This document shows, piece by piece, positions 53,980-64,000 of a DNA stretch of 64,000 nucleotides (position 1 is the stretch's first letter; each line of letters opens with the position of its first letter). The position numbers and the translations under genes are program-made. The notes under the pieces were generated by a model. The model was not told where the DNA came from. It saw only the letters and a program-made list of their open reading frames with translations, and did not search any database. Source of the DNA: Clavulina sp. PMI_390 (taxonomy: Eukaryota > Basidiomycota > Agaricomycetes > Cantharellales > Hydnaceae). The stretch covers positions 383,391 to 447,390 of the forward strand of contig WIDE01000002.1 in the NCBI GenBank assembly GCA_015039315.1, written 5' to 3'.

Positions 53980-55837
53980 CTAATCCAAATGGAGCACCCC
54001 AAGGACAACAATATTTGAACTAGAGTGGGACCTGTTGCGGATAAGACAAGTGCCTGACAGCAGGCACGGCACACTGGCACAGGTCCAATCACTATCTCCC
54101 AGGGTTTGAGAGCCAGACTCATTTCCGATATCGCTAGGGATCGATATGATACGAGAAGTCCTATCATGAAAATCTACTCCGTCAAATGGATAGAGATCCA
54201 AAGAGAAGGACGTCACAGTGGCATCTGAGTTGCCATATTCCTTTTGTCGCTGAAGCGATACACCGCAGGGTCCAAGAAGGTCATGGCTCTCGATGCGCAG
54301 GTGATGCAGTCTCCAAATCGGATCCAATGTGGCCTTGGGGGAGAATACGATGTGGGGATATGTTCTTGAATCCTTTCGGTGCAAGGTGATAACATGCTGG
54401 AGATCCCTCCTCCCTTCAGGAAGGTGTGACTCATCGGTAGATAACACAACAATCCCTGGGTTCATTGTAGGGGGCTTCCACTCGTCCAGTAGTACAAGAT
54501 CAAAAAGGCGACGTACGTCTTCACTTTCTGGGGCAGGAAGAAGTTCAGCACGAACTGTTGATGTAGGAGGGAGCCGCGCTGGTTCATATCCAAGGTCTCC
54601 TCTCGCAGGGAACTTGGGTATTTCCAATTGAAAATACTCATCCAGTGCCACAGGAGCGATATATAGGTGGGGAGGGTGGAGGACAGTCGAAAATCCACGG
54701 CCTTGACCCTATTAGACAAGTCGGTCAGACTGTGTACCAGGGCCCAATCCCGTGAAGCGCTCACCCAATTATGGTTTTGAGAATCAATAAATCCGATAGT
54801 GTCTATCCTCCAGTTCCAAACAGCAACATTCCGCACATCTTCTATCAGTATAAAGTCGCCTGCGAGAGTGATATTGCTGACAAAGACGAAGTCTGGGTGT
54901 ATATGGCGGATTTCCGATACGTTAAGGCTAGCTGTCTTTGATAGCTGTGGGCGACAATCCCGGTCCCACGTCAGAGTCATGACGTGGTAGTGAATTTCAG
55001 TTATCCCGAGGCTGTAGAGAGGTTGAGCAAAACAGACATATAGGTGTCTATGCTATGACTCTGGTGACCATACCTCGCATTATCTCGCTCAAAACGCCCC
55101 GCAATAATGACACTTTTATTGTCATCCGATAACTGAACCTTGAGGTATTCATTACTGAATTCGGTCATGGCTGCTAGTAACTGTGCATCCTCGATGACCA
55201 GCTCAGACTGGGGTAACCAGGGCCACTTAACGCCGCTGGAGTCGTCACCTGGTTGAGCAGCAAGTGTGTCCCAACAGAGTATGTGTGTGTCACATCGAGG
55301 CAAATTATGTCGAAGCGCAGTAGTAAGGAGCCAGCGCCCCCCTGGCAGAAGAACACTGCCGAGATGCTGGAAGCTTCCTTCGGCGCTCGAGGTCGTTATG
55401 GAGTCATAGTCCAATGGCAGCACCTCAATGTGGGCGGATATGGCAACATTTTCTTCTGACACTGCGCGGAGTACGCGGTACGGCCGTGTAACAATCCTTC
55501 TGAGGTTGCCTAGTGAGGAGACGGATGATGGAGGGAAAGAATAGGGAGCAATGCATTGTTCAAGTTCAATACGACGCAGTACACGTATCCACAGAGTTTT
55601 GTCATCGTAGAAATGCTTGCGAAAAGCTTGACACGACTAAACATCCACGAAATCGGGATTTATCCTCAGACACAGAAGGATCACGGGAGCAAGGGTGCAG
55701 GAGCTCACAGATACAAACTGAAGGATAGACCAGGGTTCAAGGTAGGAAAGGGTGTGCTCGACTACATCGAAATTTAGTCCACTGAGCCACATCTCCCCAG
55801 TGCACGGCAGTGCAAGAGGGGAGGCCTGAGGAGACAT
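53980..55837 (-). CDS. F-box protein, array copy 5
   Basis: Fifth and outermost paralogue. Start 55837 gives MSPQASPLALPCTGEM and then the F-box GLNFDVVEHTLSYLEPWSIL / QFVSV, joined over an intron of about 70 bases to SCQAFRKHFYDDKTLWIRVL. Body motifs are LGSVLLPGGRWLLTTALRHN, LKVQLSDDNKSVIIAGRFER, MTLTWDRDCRPQL, NVAVWNWRIDTIGFID and LVLLDEWKPPTMNPGIVVL. The C-terminus lacks the WPWW motif but ends in the corresponding SGTCLIRN / IVVLGVLHLD at 53980. Divergence from copies 1-3 is clear across the whole protein, while Leu-Pro-Gly-Gly-Arg-Trp (LLPGGRW) is retained in all five. Partners and targets are unknown. Confidence 0.72.
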
Positions 55838-56572
55838 CTACCTCAATGTCGTTGGAAGCGGTCCTTAATTTAAACAACCGAATTCCCAGCGAATGGTGAT
55901 GGGACCGATAACGATTGAAGTCTCCAGAAGTAGCAGAGGACTAGTGCTGAGAGAGGAGCCTGAATGTGACTGTTCACATGAACGTGACTGTGACTCTCCT
56001 GCTTCGATCGCCTAGGGTGCTCTAAGCTACCATTGCGGCTATTAATCTATCCTCCCGCCTCTATCAGCCCGTTTCTCTTATACCCAGTTGCTAGTAGGCC
56101 GTCTCCGAAGAGCAAGCTTTGGTACCTCTCTGCCCGACTTTGCAAATACAATTTGGACATTGGCGGCATCTGGACTGATTGAGACACAAATATCAGGGTA
56201 ATTACCAAGTATGAGTCTTCAAACAATCGAAAGGATGCTCAAATACGTTCAATTTTTATGTGTACTATTTCTCTAGAGGCTTCTGGCGGAAAGGGCTTAG
56301 CAGCAATGGGGGAAGTGTCTGAAACCCATCAGACCTCCGAGGCGTGGCATGAGGCATGGTCTCAACCATGTTGGATCTCTCGCCAGAGTGAGAGCGCTAC
56401 ACGTATTGCGGACAAAGGTATGCCAGCAATAACTTGGACAAATGCGTGCAACGAGAGATGCTACACAGTCGTATCACTCACTGTCTACACGGTTCAAGAA
56501 TAGTGCAGTACGATAGGGCGAATCAAAAAAAAAAACAATCTTCATTTCTACTTTTATAAAGTGGTACAATGG
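55838..56572. other. Spacer between the F-box array and the DUF2235 gene
   Basis: Promoter of F-box copy 5 and the 3' UTR of DUF2235-A, including an A run near 56526-56535. An 81-codon plus-strand frame at 56258-56503 has no supporting signal. Confidence 0.4.
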
Positions 56573-59225
56573 TTACTCGACAAAAACAGGGTCTCCGTGC
56601 TTCGGCCTGCGGGCGTGTATCAAGCAGTGTCAGGAAGAGAGTTAAGATTTGTCGTGAGAAGGATTGCTAGTACTCACCAAGCTCGAGGAGTATATGGCCG
56701 GTTTTTCTTTAGCCAAAGAGACCGCCACGACCTTTCGTAGGCTTCAGGTGCCTCCATACGTGTCTTAACAGAAATGTGAACGAGTGTATCGGCTGGTAGA
56801 TTAGCTCCATGCTCGTGATCATGGTCCGGCTAGGGAATTGAAAGTAAGATTCATCAGCAACTCGATAAACAAGGATAAGTGAGGACGAAAATAGCCATAC
56901 ATGATTGGGATTCTCAGGATGAGGAGGAGCGGGGATTACACGAGGCCGGAAAGCGTTGACACTACGAAAATGAAGTGAGATAACTCGGATAGAGCTGAGA
57001 AAGGCGCAAGTGACGAACCGGAGGTACTTCTTCCAATGGCTATGCTCATCCTGGCGCTTGATATAGAAAGGGAGGAGTTCTAGCAGCCACCATCCCGGTT
57101 GGTGGTTGAGCTCATCGCGAATAGGCTCGATCGCGTCTCGATACCACCATGGCACCTCAATGGATTCTAACTCCTGACCTGATTCATCGTTCTCCCCTGC
57201 TCTACCACCGTCATCGTCCCCAACCATTGTCTCGGCCGCTGTTGAGTCTTTTCGCTTCGAAAGCCCATTCCCATTTGCTGCCTTCTCATTCGCCTTGGCG
57301 TCATCATCACTCCGGTGTCGCGCATCCGTCAACAGTGTCGGCTGCTGAGGCTGCGCCGAACCCTGGGTCTTCAGGCTAGCCTGAGCCATGGCGGCTTTCT
57401 TGGCATTCTTGAACATGCTCTTGTTAACGGATGGTGAGACGGGGATGCGGGTTGTTTGAGGAGCAAACTCGGTTCCAGGGACACCAAACCTCATCATTTT
57501 GCGCCTGTTCCAGACGATACCAGTGTCCGCATGGATCACTTCGCGGAGCATCCAACGAAGGGCAATGTTGGACAATTTGTAAGGTTCGGTATCCAGTGCG
57601 TTCCCACCTCCGACGTCTGGATAAAGGGATCATTAAAAGGAATGTGTGACAAATAGGTTGGAAGAGAAGACAGCGCACCACAATGACTTCCAGCGAACCA
57701 CACCTCTGCAGGATAGGGTGATAAGTACTTTACCACGTTTCTTGAAGGATATGTATGCATACCTTTCACATCAGTCACATAATGTTTAACGACTTCACCA
57801 TCAGCCTCCGCTGTCTCCTTCTCCTCTTCTTCAATCTCCGCCTCAACACTCTTCTGTCCTTTCCTCACCGCCCACCGATCAAAGAAACTGAGATTCCCTC
57901 CCTTCGAGCCCCTTCCGGTCCAGTTCCCATCGCTGTCCAGATGTAAATCAGGATGCACTAGGTGCCACGTATTTGAGCGGAACTTGGCACGGTGTTCATC
58001 CAGAGAAAGAGCATGTCGAAAGGTTTTTGTGATGTGATTGTCAATGGAGAATGGAAGGACGCGTGGGACCATTGCGCCAACGGAGGAGACGGTATCAAAG
58101 ACGCCAAGAAACTCGATCCTGACTGGGCGACAAAATGACCGCTTATATGTTGCACTGCCGAGAGAGGTCGTCAATAAGCAGGTCCGAAAAGAAGGGAATT
58201 ATTGAAGCTTGAAATACCCACGTTGCTTTGCTATGCAGGGGAATAAAGAAAGCACAGCATGCAGCCATCAACATCTAGTTTCTTAGCTAGGCAATGTGGT
58301 AGTCACTCACCCGCTTTTGAAGATTCGATAGGCAAACTCTACTTGCTCAGGCTATTAATTGTTAGAATGATAGAATCGCCCCGAAGAAGCAAGGGATGCC
58401 TACCATAGACTTTGGCAATAATCCAATCTGTCGTCGATAAAGTGCGTATGAGTATAAGTAGAAAAAAGAGACATGGACGACCAACGCAATACAGCATTCC
58501 ACACTACAAGCCAAGGCGATTAAGGCTGCTGAACATCATGAAGAAATGAGTGAGGACGCACCAAAGCACGAGCAGTGTATGCGCCTCGGGAGAATCCAAA
58601 CATGCCTATTAATGCAACTTATTAGGCTGGTGCGGCGTGCTTTGGAGTGTGATTGGACGTTACATATGCGATCTCCCTTTTGATAATTGGACTGTAGAAA
58701 CTTGTACCCATCGATGACCTGAGGCTTTGATTCAGCAAATAACCGCGGAGGAATCCAGATCGTGGACTTACATGGGCGTCGAGATACCATGCCATGGCTA
58801 CATCGGCCCATTTTGAGATATACTTGCCAATGGGCTAACGAATCACCCGTTCAACACAAGTCCAGCCTAGTGCGGTTCAAATTGAGGGCGCTTACCGTAG
58901 TCACACTGGGACCCACATAGGTGCCAACACCTGCAGAGAAGCAATCAATATGAATGGCCATGTCACAAGATGCGTCAAGAAGACCAACCCGTCTGATAAT
59001 ACACCAACTGGTGAGGGTCCTCCTTGTCAAGCAGACTGAATATGTGAACAATATTGGTATTCGTCTCATCGAACTGGTTGGCAGTGCCTGCGAAACAAAA
59101 GTGTGAACGGTTAAGGAGGGGTGCTTGGAGGATTGATGCTCACCATCGAAACACATCACAAGAGTCCTTCCACCTGTGGCTTTCGGCTTGTCGTCGTCGA
59201 CCGCGCGTTTCTTCTCGTCTGCCAT
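56573..59225 (-). CDS. DUF2235 alpha/beta-hydrolase-like protein, copy A
   Basis: Member of the DUF2235 family (related to the catalytic domain of bacterial Tle1-type phospholipases; fungal members are uncharacterised). Start 59225 gives a charged lead and LVMCFDGTANQFDETNTNI, the opening strand with an invariant Asp. Exons follow with YYQTGVGTYVGPS, the nucleophile elbow IFGFSRGAYTARALAG, VEFAYRIFKSG, EFLGVFDTVSSVG, HALSLDEHRAKF, and VWFAGSHCDVGGG (split by an intron), then LSNIALRWMLREV. This full set is typical. A disordered acidic insert (about 57180-57400) separates the core from a helical end with WWLLELLPFYIK. The last two exons read GANLPADTLVHISVKTRMEA and GDPVFVE, which align with the end of copy B at 63620. 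The true stop is 56573, reached by a short last exon; the apparent stop at 56674 lies in the intron. Confidence 0.85.
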
Positions 59226-59924
59226 GATGTAGTAGACGTAATCGATACCAGACGAACAACAAAGTGTGGGATACGAGGTGAGTTCAAAGTAGATCCAAAG
59301 GGGGCTCAGGTGCAGGTGACGAAAGTGGAGGCTTTATATCCACACACATCCCCGAACCCTGGTTTTCTCATGACATCAGTAAGTCAGGATTGGTGGCCCA
59401 GCCTGGAGCTCCGGCAATAGGCAAATGGTCCAAAAATGGGCTTGACAGGTTGGAGCCCGGGAAACAACGTCCGGTCCTCTGGTGGTACCGCGAAAGCCCT
59501 ATTAGCGACAAGAGCTGAGGCGAGGACCCCAACGTGAGCTGACTGAAGCAAGGGGGCAAGGGCGGCAGCGCGTAGTGCCAAGTACATGTAACTTGTCTCG
59601 AGAGCTCAGGGAAGTAGCTATGAAGGCTAAGACGAGCCTGGTTTACCAACGTAGGCCAAAATGGACAATGTGTCAGTGCCAATGTTGCAGATTTAGGCCT
59701 CCAAGTGCATCATAAACAGGCATAACGGTAATAGGAAGCGCAGTTGAGCATAGCTACAATATCGATGTTTTCGTTTGACAATCTCGTGGAGTCACGTGCA
59801 CGGAGCTTATTCAACGATGTTGTCCACCTTTGGAGACCTGCTGGCCTACGTCTTATGAAAGCACAGGCTGAATTCGAACATGAAACCCAGCTTAAGGGCG
59901 CTCAGAAAGAGTAAACTTGAATTT
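59226..59924. other. Upstream region of DUF2235-A
   Basis: Contains the DUF2235-A promoter (TATA-like box at 59333) and the 3' UTR of dehydratase A. No gene supported. Confidence 0.4.
59333..59339 (-). promoter_or_regulatory. TATA-like box of DUF2235-A
   Basis: Reads ATATAAAG on the minus strand, about 110 bases before the ATG at 59225, a usual distance for a fungal TATA element. Confidence 0.4.
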
Positions 59925-61334
59925 CTATATGACAACGCTGTGACTTTCCACAAATGCTTCCATCTCTTGACCTTCCCTGCTCTGTAAATGCTTCGAATAC
60001 TCTAGCATATCCTTGAGAGCAACCAGGAAACCCCCACAGACGACGAAGACTACGGTGGGTTTTTTTGGCTTATCCAACTCCTTGGCAAATACTTCCCTGA
60101 ATAGCTTTGGCTTGTACGCCATGGCTAGGGCCACACCACATGCAAGATCCACCAGTGTTTTGTGTTCGTCTATTGAATTGTAAAATGGATATTGTAACGC
60201 CCCTAACGCTTGATCACAATGAAATTAAGACTAACCAGCGAAACCAAGACAGCCTTCCATTCCCAGCTCGTCCGGCACATCTACGCAGGTCACTGCGTTT
60301 TTCTCTTGCTTCCTCCTCGAAAGGATCTTCGATAGCACATTAGCAGAGGTGACACGAGCTCCTAAGGAGGTAGCTTTGGACGTCGGCATCCTAGTCACGA
60401 GTTGCACGCTATATTCCTCGTTCTGAACCACCTCAGCCCCAGGTGCCAACTTATTGGCGTGAATAGGCGATTCGTTGAGAAGCACGGAGTGATAAAGCGT
60501 GTCGGCGCCAATCGCCTCCATAGCAATGATCCTTGCTGTGGAGCTAGATATTAGAGCGGTGCATATGTGACAAAAATCTTCGCGGTAAGCTCACTGGATG
60601 CCCATGAACAACGATCACACCCAATCATGAGGCCTCCAATGAGACTTCCGCCTCCGACGCTACATACTATGGCATCTGGAGCGCCTGAACCGACGGGCAA
60701 CTGCTCCTCAATCTCATCAACGATGGAAGACGCGCCCTCGCAGAGCGTCGGATGATCGGAGGCCGGCATGAAAACACTACCAGAGAATATTCCATAGGTC
60801 ATCGATGGATCGGTGGATTCCACGCCAAGCAGCTAGCGAAGTGAGACTCACGTATCCGGGTTCGTTTTCACAAACTCTAGAGCCTTTTCCACAGCTTCGG
60901 GGAATGTCTTGCCGTGGATGACGACTATAGCGCCATATCTTCCCAGCTCATCGAGCAATGCGGATCCACGAGTCTTTTCTGGGACGAATACGGTAAGCTT
61001 TGCCCCCTCGAGTTGAGAGCAAGCTACGGCGAGACAAAGAGCGGCATTACCCCCCGAAGCGATCACGAAGTGGGTGTTCCCTGCACCGTGTGTGGGCTGA
61101 GAATAGATCTTGTGGGCGAGAAGGCTCTGGGTACGTTGTTTGAAGCACTGGGAGGGCTGGAGGTTCTGTGTATCCGGGACACTGCGGTTTAGATCATTTG
61201 GGTGAACAGATGTCAATCGCACATACTTCAAGCTTGAGGTAGACATTCGCATTCAGTCGTGCTGAAATGCTGTCGGAGAAAATCAGGGGCGTGCGCTCCC
61301 AGAGACGCCCCTCATATTCAGTAAGGGATGACAT
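59925..61334 (-). CDS. Serine/threonine dehydratase-like PLP enzyme, copy A
   Basis: Fold-type II PLP enzyme related to L-serine dehydratase, which deaminates serine to pyruvate. Start 61334 gives YEGRLWERTPLIFSDSISAR / NVYLKLE, a typical opening with the WxxTPL element. After an intron LQPSQCFKQR carries the Schiff-base Lys, but in CFKQRT rather than the usual SFKxRG. HFVIASGGNAALCLA is the substrate Asn loop, APDAIVCSVGGGSLIGGLMI the phosphate-binding Gly loop, and IIAMEAIGADTLYHSV the sheet after it. The C-terminal half (TSLGARVTSANVL, CVDVPDELGMEGCLGFAG, VDLACGVALAMAY, VVFVVCGG) matches copy B. Eight or so exons. Product and substrate remain inferred because of the altered Lys motif. Confidence 0.85.
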
Positions 61335-61709
61335 CCTGTATGCCTCCAGTCAACGCCAGTGGGGAGGGCAGAGGGGAATCGTGGGTTACAAACCATGCTA
61401 AATGACTCCTTTTATCCCGTGGGGCGGAATGACTCCATCGAAATAAGCGAAGAATATCAAGCGTGTATATATTCGGCATGGCTATAGAATAGCAGCTGCA
61501 GGGCTCATTAAAGCGCGTGAACGCGGTCAAAAGGGAACAGAGATCGGAATGGCTGAGTCCTGTCGAGGAAACAGCCGAGTGGACTCTGTCTCAGGCCATC
61601 TCTCTTGGAACTCAGCTATCCCTTGAGTCATTCTTAGTTCGACGGTGATAGAAGTATACACCCCCACTCTATTCAGGTAGTGGCGCCTTGTATATACGTC
61701 CATAACGTA
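61335..61709. promoter_or_regulatory. Promoter of dehydratase A
   Basis: A GGATAAAAGG box on the minus strand at 61408-61417 lies about 75 bases before the start at 61334, and a TATATA element at about 61463-61470 lies further up. The far end is the 3' UTR of copy B. No gene. Confidence 0.4.
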
Positions 61710-63183
61710 CTAAGCAAGAACTATCTCTTCCTTGTCCACAAAAGCCTTAAATGGTGTTCTACCAGCCGTCTCCACGTCAATATGTTTTTGATAATTAAAC
61801 ATATCCTTCAGGCTGACTTTCGACCCTCCACAGACAATGAATACCACCGTGGGTTTGTGAGCTTTGGAACTGGTCAATTCTTTCGCAAATATATGGTTGA
61901 AAAGCTTGGGAATATAAGCCATTCCGAGAGACGCGCCGCACGCAATGTCAACGACTGTCTTGTGGTCATCTAGAAGCAATGTTAGAAAATCAGGGGACTT
62001 TGCGAACACGACTGGCTCAAAGAAATGGATTTACCAGCAAATCCAAGGCATCCCTTCATCGCGACTTCATCAGAAATGTCAACACACGTTACCAAGCTCT
62101 TGTCTTCCTTCCTCCTTGCGAGAATCTTTTTGACGATCGCAGCGGCGGTTATCCTAGCACCCAGAGATGTGGCTATGGATGTTGGAATCTTCGTCACTAG
62201 CTGAACACTGTGTTCCTCGTTATTGACGATGTCCGTGCCAGGTGCTAGCTCCTTGAGGTGGTCTGGGGACTCATTCAAGTGGACGGAGTGGTATAGGGTG
62301 TCAGATCCGATAGGTTCGACCGCGACGATTCTCGCTGGAGATAGATAGGAAGAGCTCAGATCAATGCATATAGTTCATTTCCAAATATTCGAAGGATACT
62401 CACTCTGCGCCCATTGTTGGCGATCGCATCCAATCATCATGCCTCCGATGAGACTGCCTCCACCAACACTACAAACAATAGCATCAGGGGGAGTTGAACC
62501 TGGTGGAAGCTGCTCTGCGATTTCATCAATCATTGAAGATGACCCCTGCCAGAGCGTTGGGTGGTCATATGCAGGGATCATTACCCTAGGTGCAAGATAG
62601 GAAATACAAACGTTCACGCGGGTCTAATACATGCCAATGGGGTCGAATGGAGTTACTTACGCATCTGGATTAGCTTCCACAAATTCTTTCGCTTTCTCAA
62701 GCGCATCAGGATACTTCTTTCCATACACTACGGCATTCGCTCCGTATCGTGCAAATACTTCCAGCACCTGAGGTGTGCCCGCATCCTCCGTCACGAAGAC
62801 AGAACACTTTGCGCCCTCAAGACGGGACGCAGCTTGTGCAAGAGAAAGAGCGGCGTTTCCACTAGACGCCATGACCAGGTGTGTTTTACCTGGGCCATGC
62901 TCTGGCTGGGAATAGATTTCTTGAGCACGGAACCCTATCGTACGCTGCTTGAAGCACTGTGAGGGTTGAAGGGACTGGTGGAGGTAGATTCAGAGGCACG
63001 TCCCACGAGAGAACATAACACATAACGGCACATCATCTCAGCATTTACTCAACGCGTGAATGGCTGGGACCATACCTCCATCTTGAGATAAATGTTTGCC
63101 CCCAGTTGAGCGGATAGGCTCTCAGAGAAGATCAACGGAGTGCGCTCCCAGACTTTTCCTTCATTTTCGGAGAGGGGCGACAT
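61710..63183 (-). CDS. Serine/threonine dehydratase-like PLP enzyme, copy B
   Basis: Paralogue of copy A with the same exon layout. Start 63183 reads NEGKVWERTPLIFSESLSAQ / ANIYLKME. The catalytic Lys lies in LQPSQCFKQRT, so the same unusual CFKQRT motif is shared. Substrate loop HLVMASSGNAALSLA (SSGN instead of SGGN), APDAIVCSVGGG-type loop PPDAIVCSVGGGSLIGGMMI, IVAVEPIGSDTLYHSVHLNE, TSLGARITAAAIV, CVDISDEVAMKGCLGFAG, VDIACGASLGMAY and VVFIVCGGSKVSLKDM follow in order. Most of the length is strongly similar to copy A with scattered changes, so the duplication is not fresh. The gene lies between copy A and the second DUF2235 gene. Confidence 0.86.
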
Positions 63184-63619
63184 GATTGACTATCGAGTGA
63201 TTGGTTCGAGCTGGGCTTTTAGGTTCTAGGAGTTAGGAACTTTCGAGAAGAAAGATGTTGAACGTCTAGACCGACACGTTGACTCGATCACACTTTTATA
63301 TGTGAGATAATGAGTCAACGAGTCACTCAGACAAATGATTCGCACTGGTCATAATCCCGACTACGGCGTTCGCGTACACACTTGACACATCAGCATGCCG
63401 GAGATGGTGCCTTGCCGATTGAATCCAAACATGTTCGAGCGCCCCTTGTGTCTCGGCCGACTCTTACCCCCGCTCAAGCCGGTGATCGATGTTACGTACC
63501 ATTATATTCGTGGAACCTCATAAGGAGAAGTAAAAATTCATAATATGCACATAAGCGAAAGGCGGGCAAGCTACAAGAAATCAGCACTCCTCCCCGCAGT
63601 CAGGGCTCGCACAATCCTT
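63184..63619. other. Promoter of dehydratase B and 3' side of DUF2235-B
   Basis: A TATA-like ATATAAAAG on the minus strand at about 63294-63301 is about 112 bases before the start at 63183. No gene supported. Confidence 0.4.
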
Positions 63620-64000
63620 CTATTCGACATAGATGGGATCACCCGCTGGCGGCCATGCTCGAGGTCGATAGGCAATCTTCTTGCCGAACCACGACTTCTT
63701 TGCGCACTCCTCTGACTCCATGCGATACTTGACGGAGACGTGGAACAACGCAGGCGCGTCTGAGATCGAGACACCCTGTTTGGAAGGATTGTACTTGGAG
63801 TTGGGGTTGGAGTGCGACGGAGGCCGTTGAATGTTACGAGGGCGGAACAAGTTGATGCTGTGGAGGAGAGGAAAGGAAAATTCACGCGCGTGAGTGAGTG
63901 GATAATCAGTAACGCTATGGCAATTGGCAGCAAGACAGATGAACACACCGGAATGAGTTCTTCCAAACCCCATTCTCATCTTGATTGCTATCAACGAAGG
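63620..64000 (-). CDS. DUF2235 protein, copy B (3' end only, runs off the window)
   Basis: C-terminal part of a second DUF2235 protein. Visible exons read INLFRPRNIQRPPSHSNPNS, then FHVSVKYRMESEECAKKSWF and YRPRAWPPAGDPIYVE before the stop at 63620. The parallel residues in copy A are SVNAFRPRVIPAPPHPENPN, VHISVKTRMEAPEAY and RAWPKHGDPVFVE. The catalytic part lies beyond base 64000. An intron near 63850-63950 joins the upstream helical part (ENGVWKNSF) to FRPRN. Confidence 0.8.
   Translation of the reverse strand, partial: PSLIAIKMRMGFGRTHSGVFICLAANCHSVTDYPLTHAREFSFPLLHSINLFRPRNIQRPPSHSNPNSKYNPSKQGVSISDAPALFHVSVKYRMESEECAKKSWFGKKIAYRPRAWPPAGDPIYVE

Overview
This is fungal nuclear DNA, most likely from an agaricomycete basidiomycete. 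Genes are closely packed and broken by many short (about 50-70 base) GT..AG introns. Proteins carry long Ser/Pro-rich disordered arms, and many families are typical of basidiomycetes (fungal ADAM protease, DUF2235 hydrolases, large F-box families). A Rhizoctonia/Ceratobasidiaceae-like genome is my guess from the style of the F-box and DUF2235 families; no search was run. All CDS spans run from start codon to stop codon and include introns.

Left part (1-42850) is mostly single-copy housekeeping or conserved genes. In order: adenosine kinase, Ctr copper transporter, NTF2-like protein, FAD amine-oxidase-like protein, MFAP1 spliceosome protein with an added zinc knuckle and RS tail, TDP2-like phosphodiesterase, CHFR-like RING ubiquitin ligase without FHA domain, ADAM metalloprotease, UPF0658-like membrane protein, an unrecognised Cys-pair protein, a large membrane-anchored coiled-coil protein, the ribosome-export GTPase Lsg1, a lipase, and a Mit1/CHD-like chromatin remodeller. 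After these come an unrecognised disordered protein, an 88-residue membrane protein, an EFM7-like methyltransferase, and the rRNA-processing protein Rrp1/Nop52. The last two are head to head over 90 bases.

Middle part (42956-55837) is a tandem array of five paralogous minus-strand F-box genes. Copy 1 contains a 410-base run of N flanked by two identical 207-base blocks, which looks like an assembly artefact. Copy 2 is broken near its 3' end by a 686-base hAT-like MITE with an 8-base target duplication. A perfect 22-base-pair hairpin lies between copies 1 and 2.

Right part (56573-64000) is another duplicated accessory locus: DUF2235 hydrolase, serine/threonine dehydratase, second dehydratase, and the 3' end of a second DUF2235 gene. 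All are on the minus strand, and the three complete genes have TATA-like boxes 75-130 bases upstream of their starts.

No tRNA, rRNA, CRISPR array or prokaryotic-type operon was seen. The most unusual items are the FHA-less CHFR, the MFAP1-zinc knuckle-RS architecture, the F-box array with its fresh MITE insertion, and the paired DUF2235/PLP-lyase duplication.
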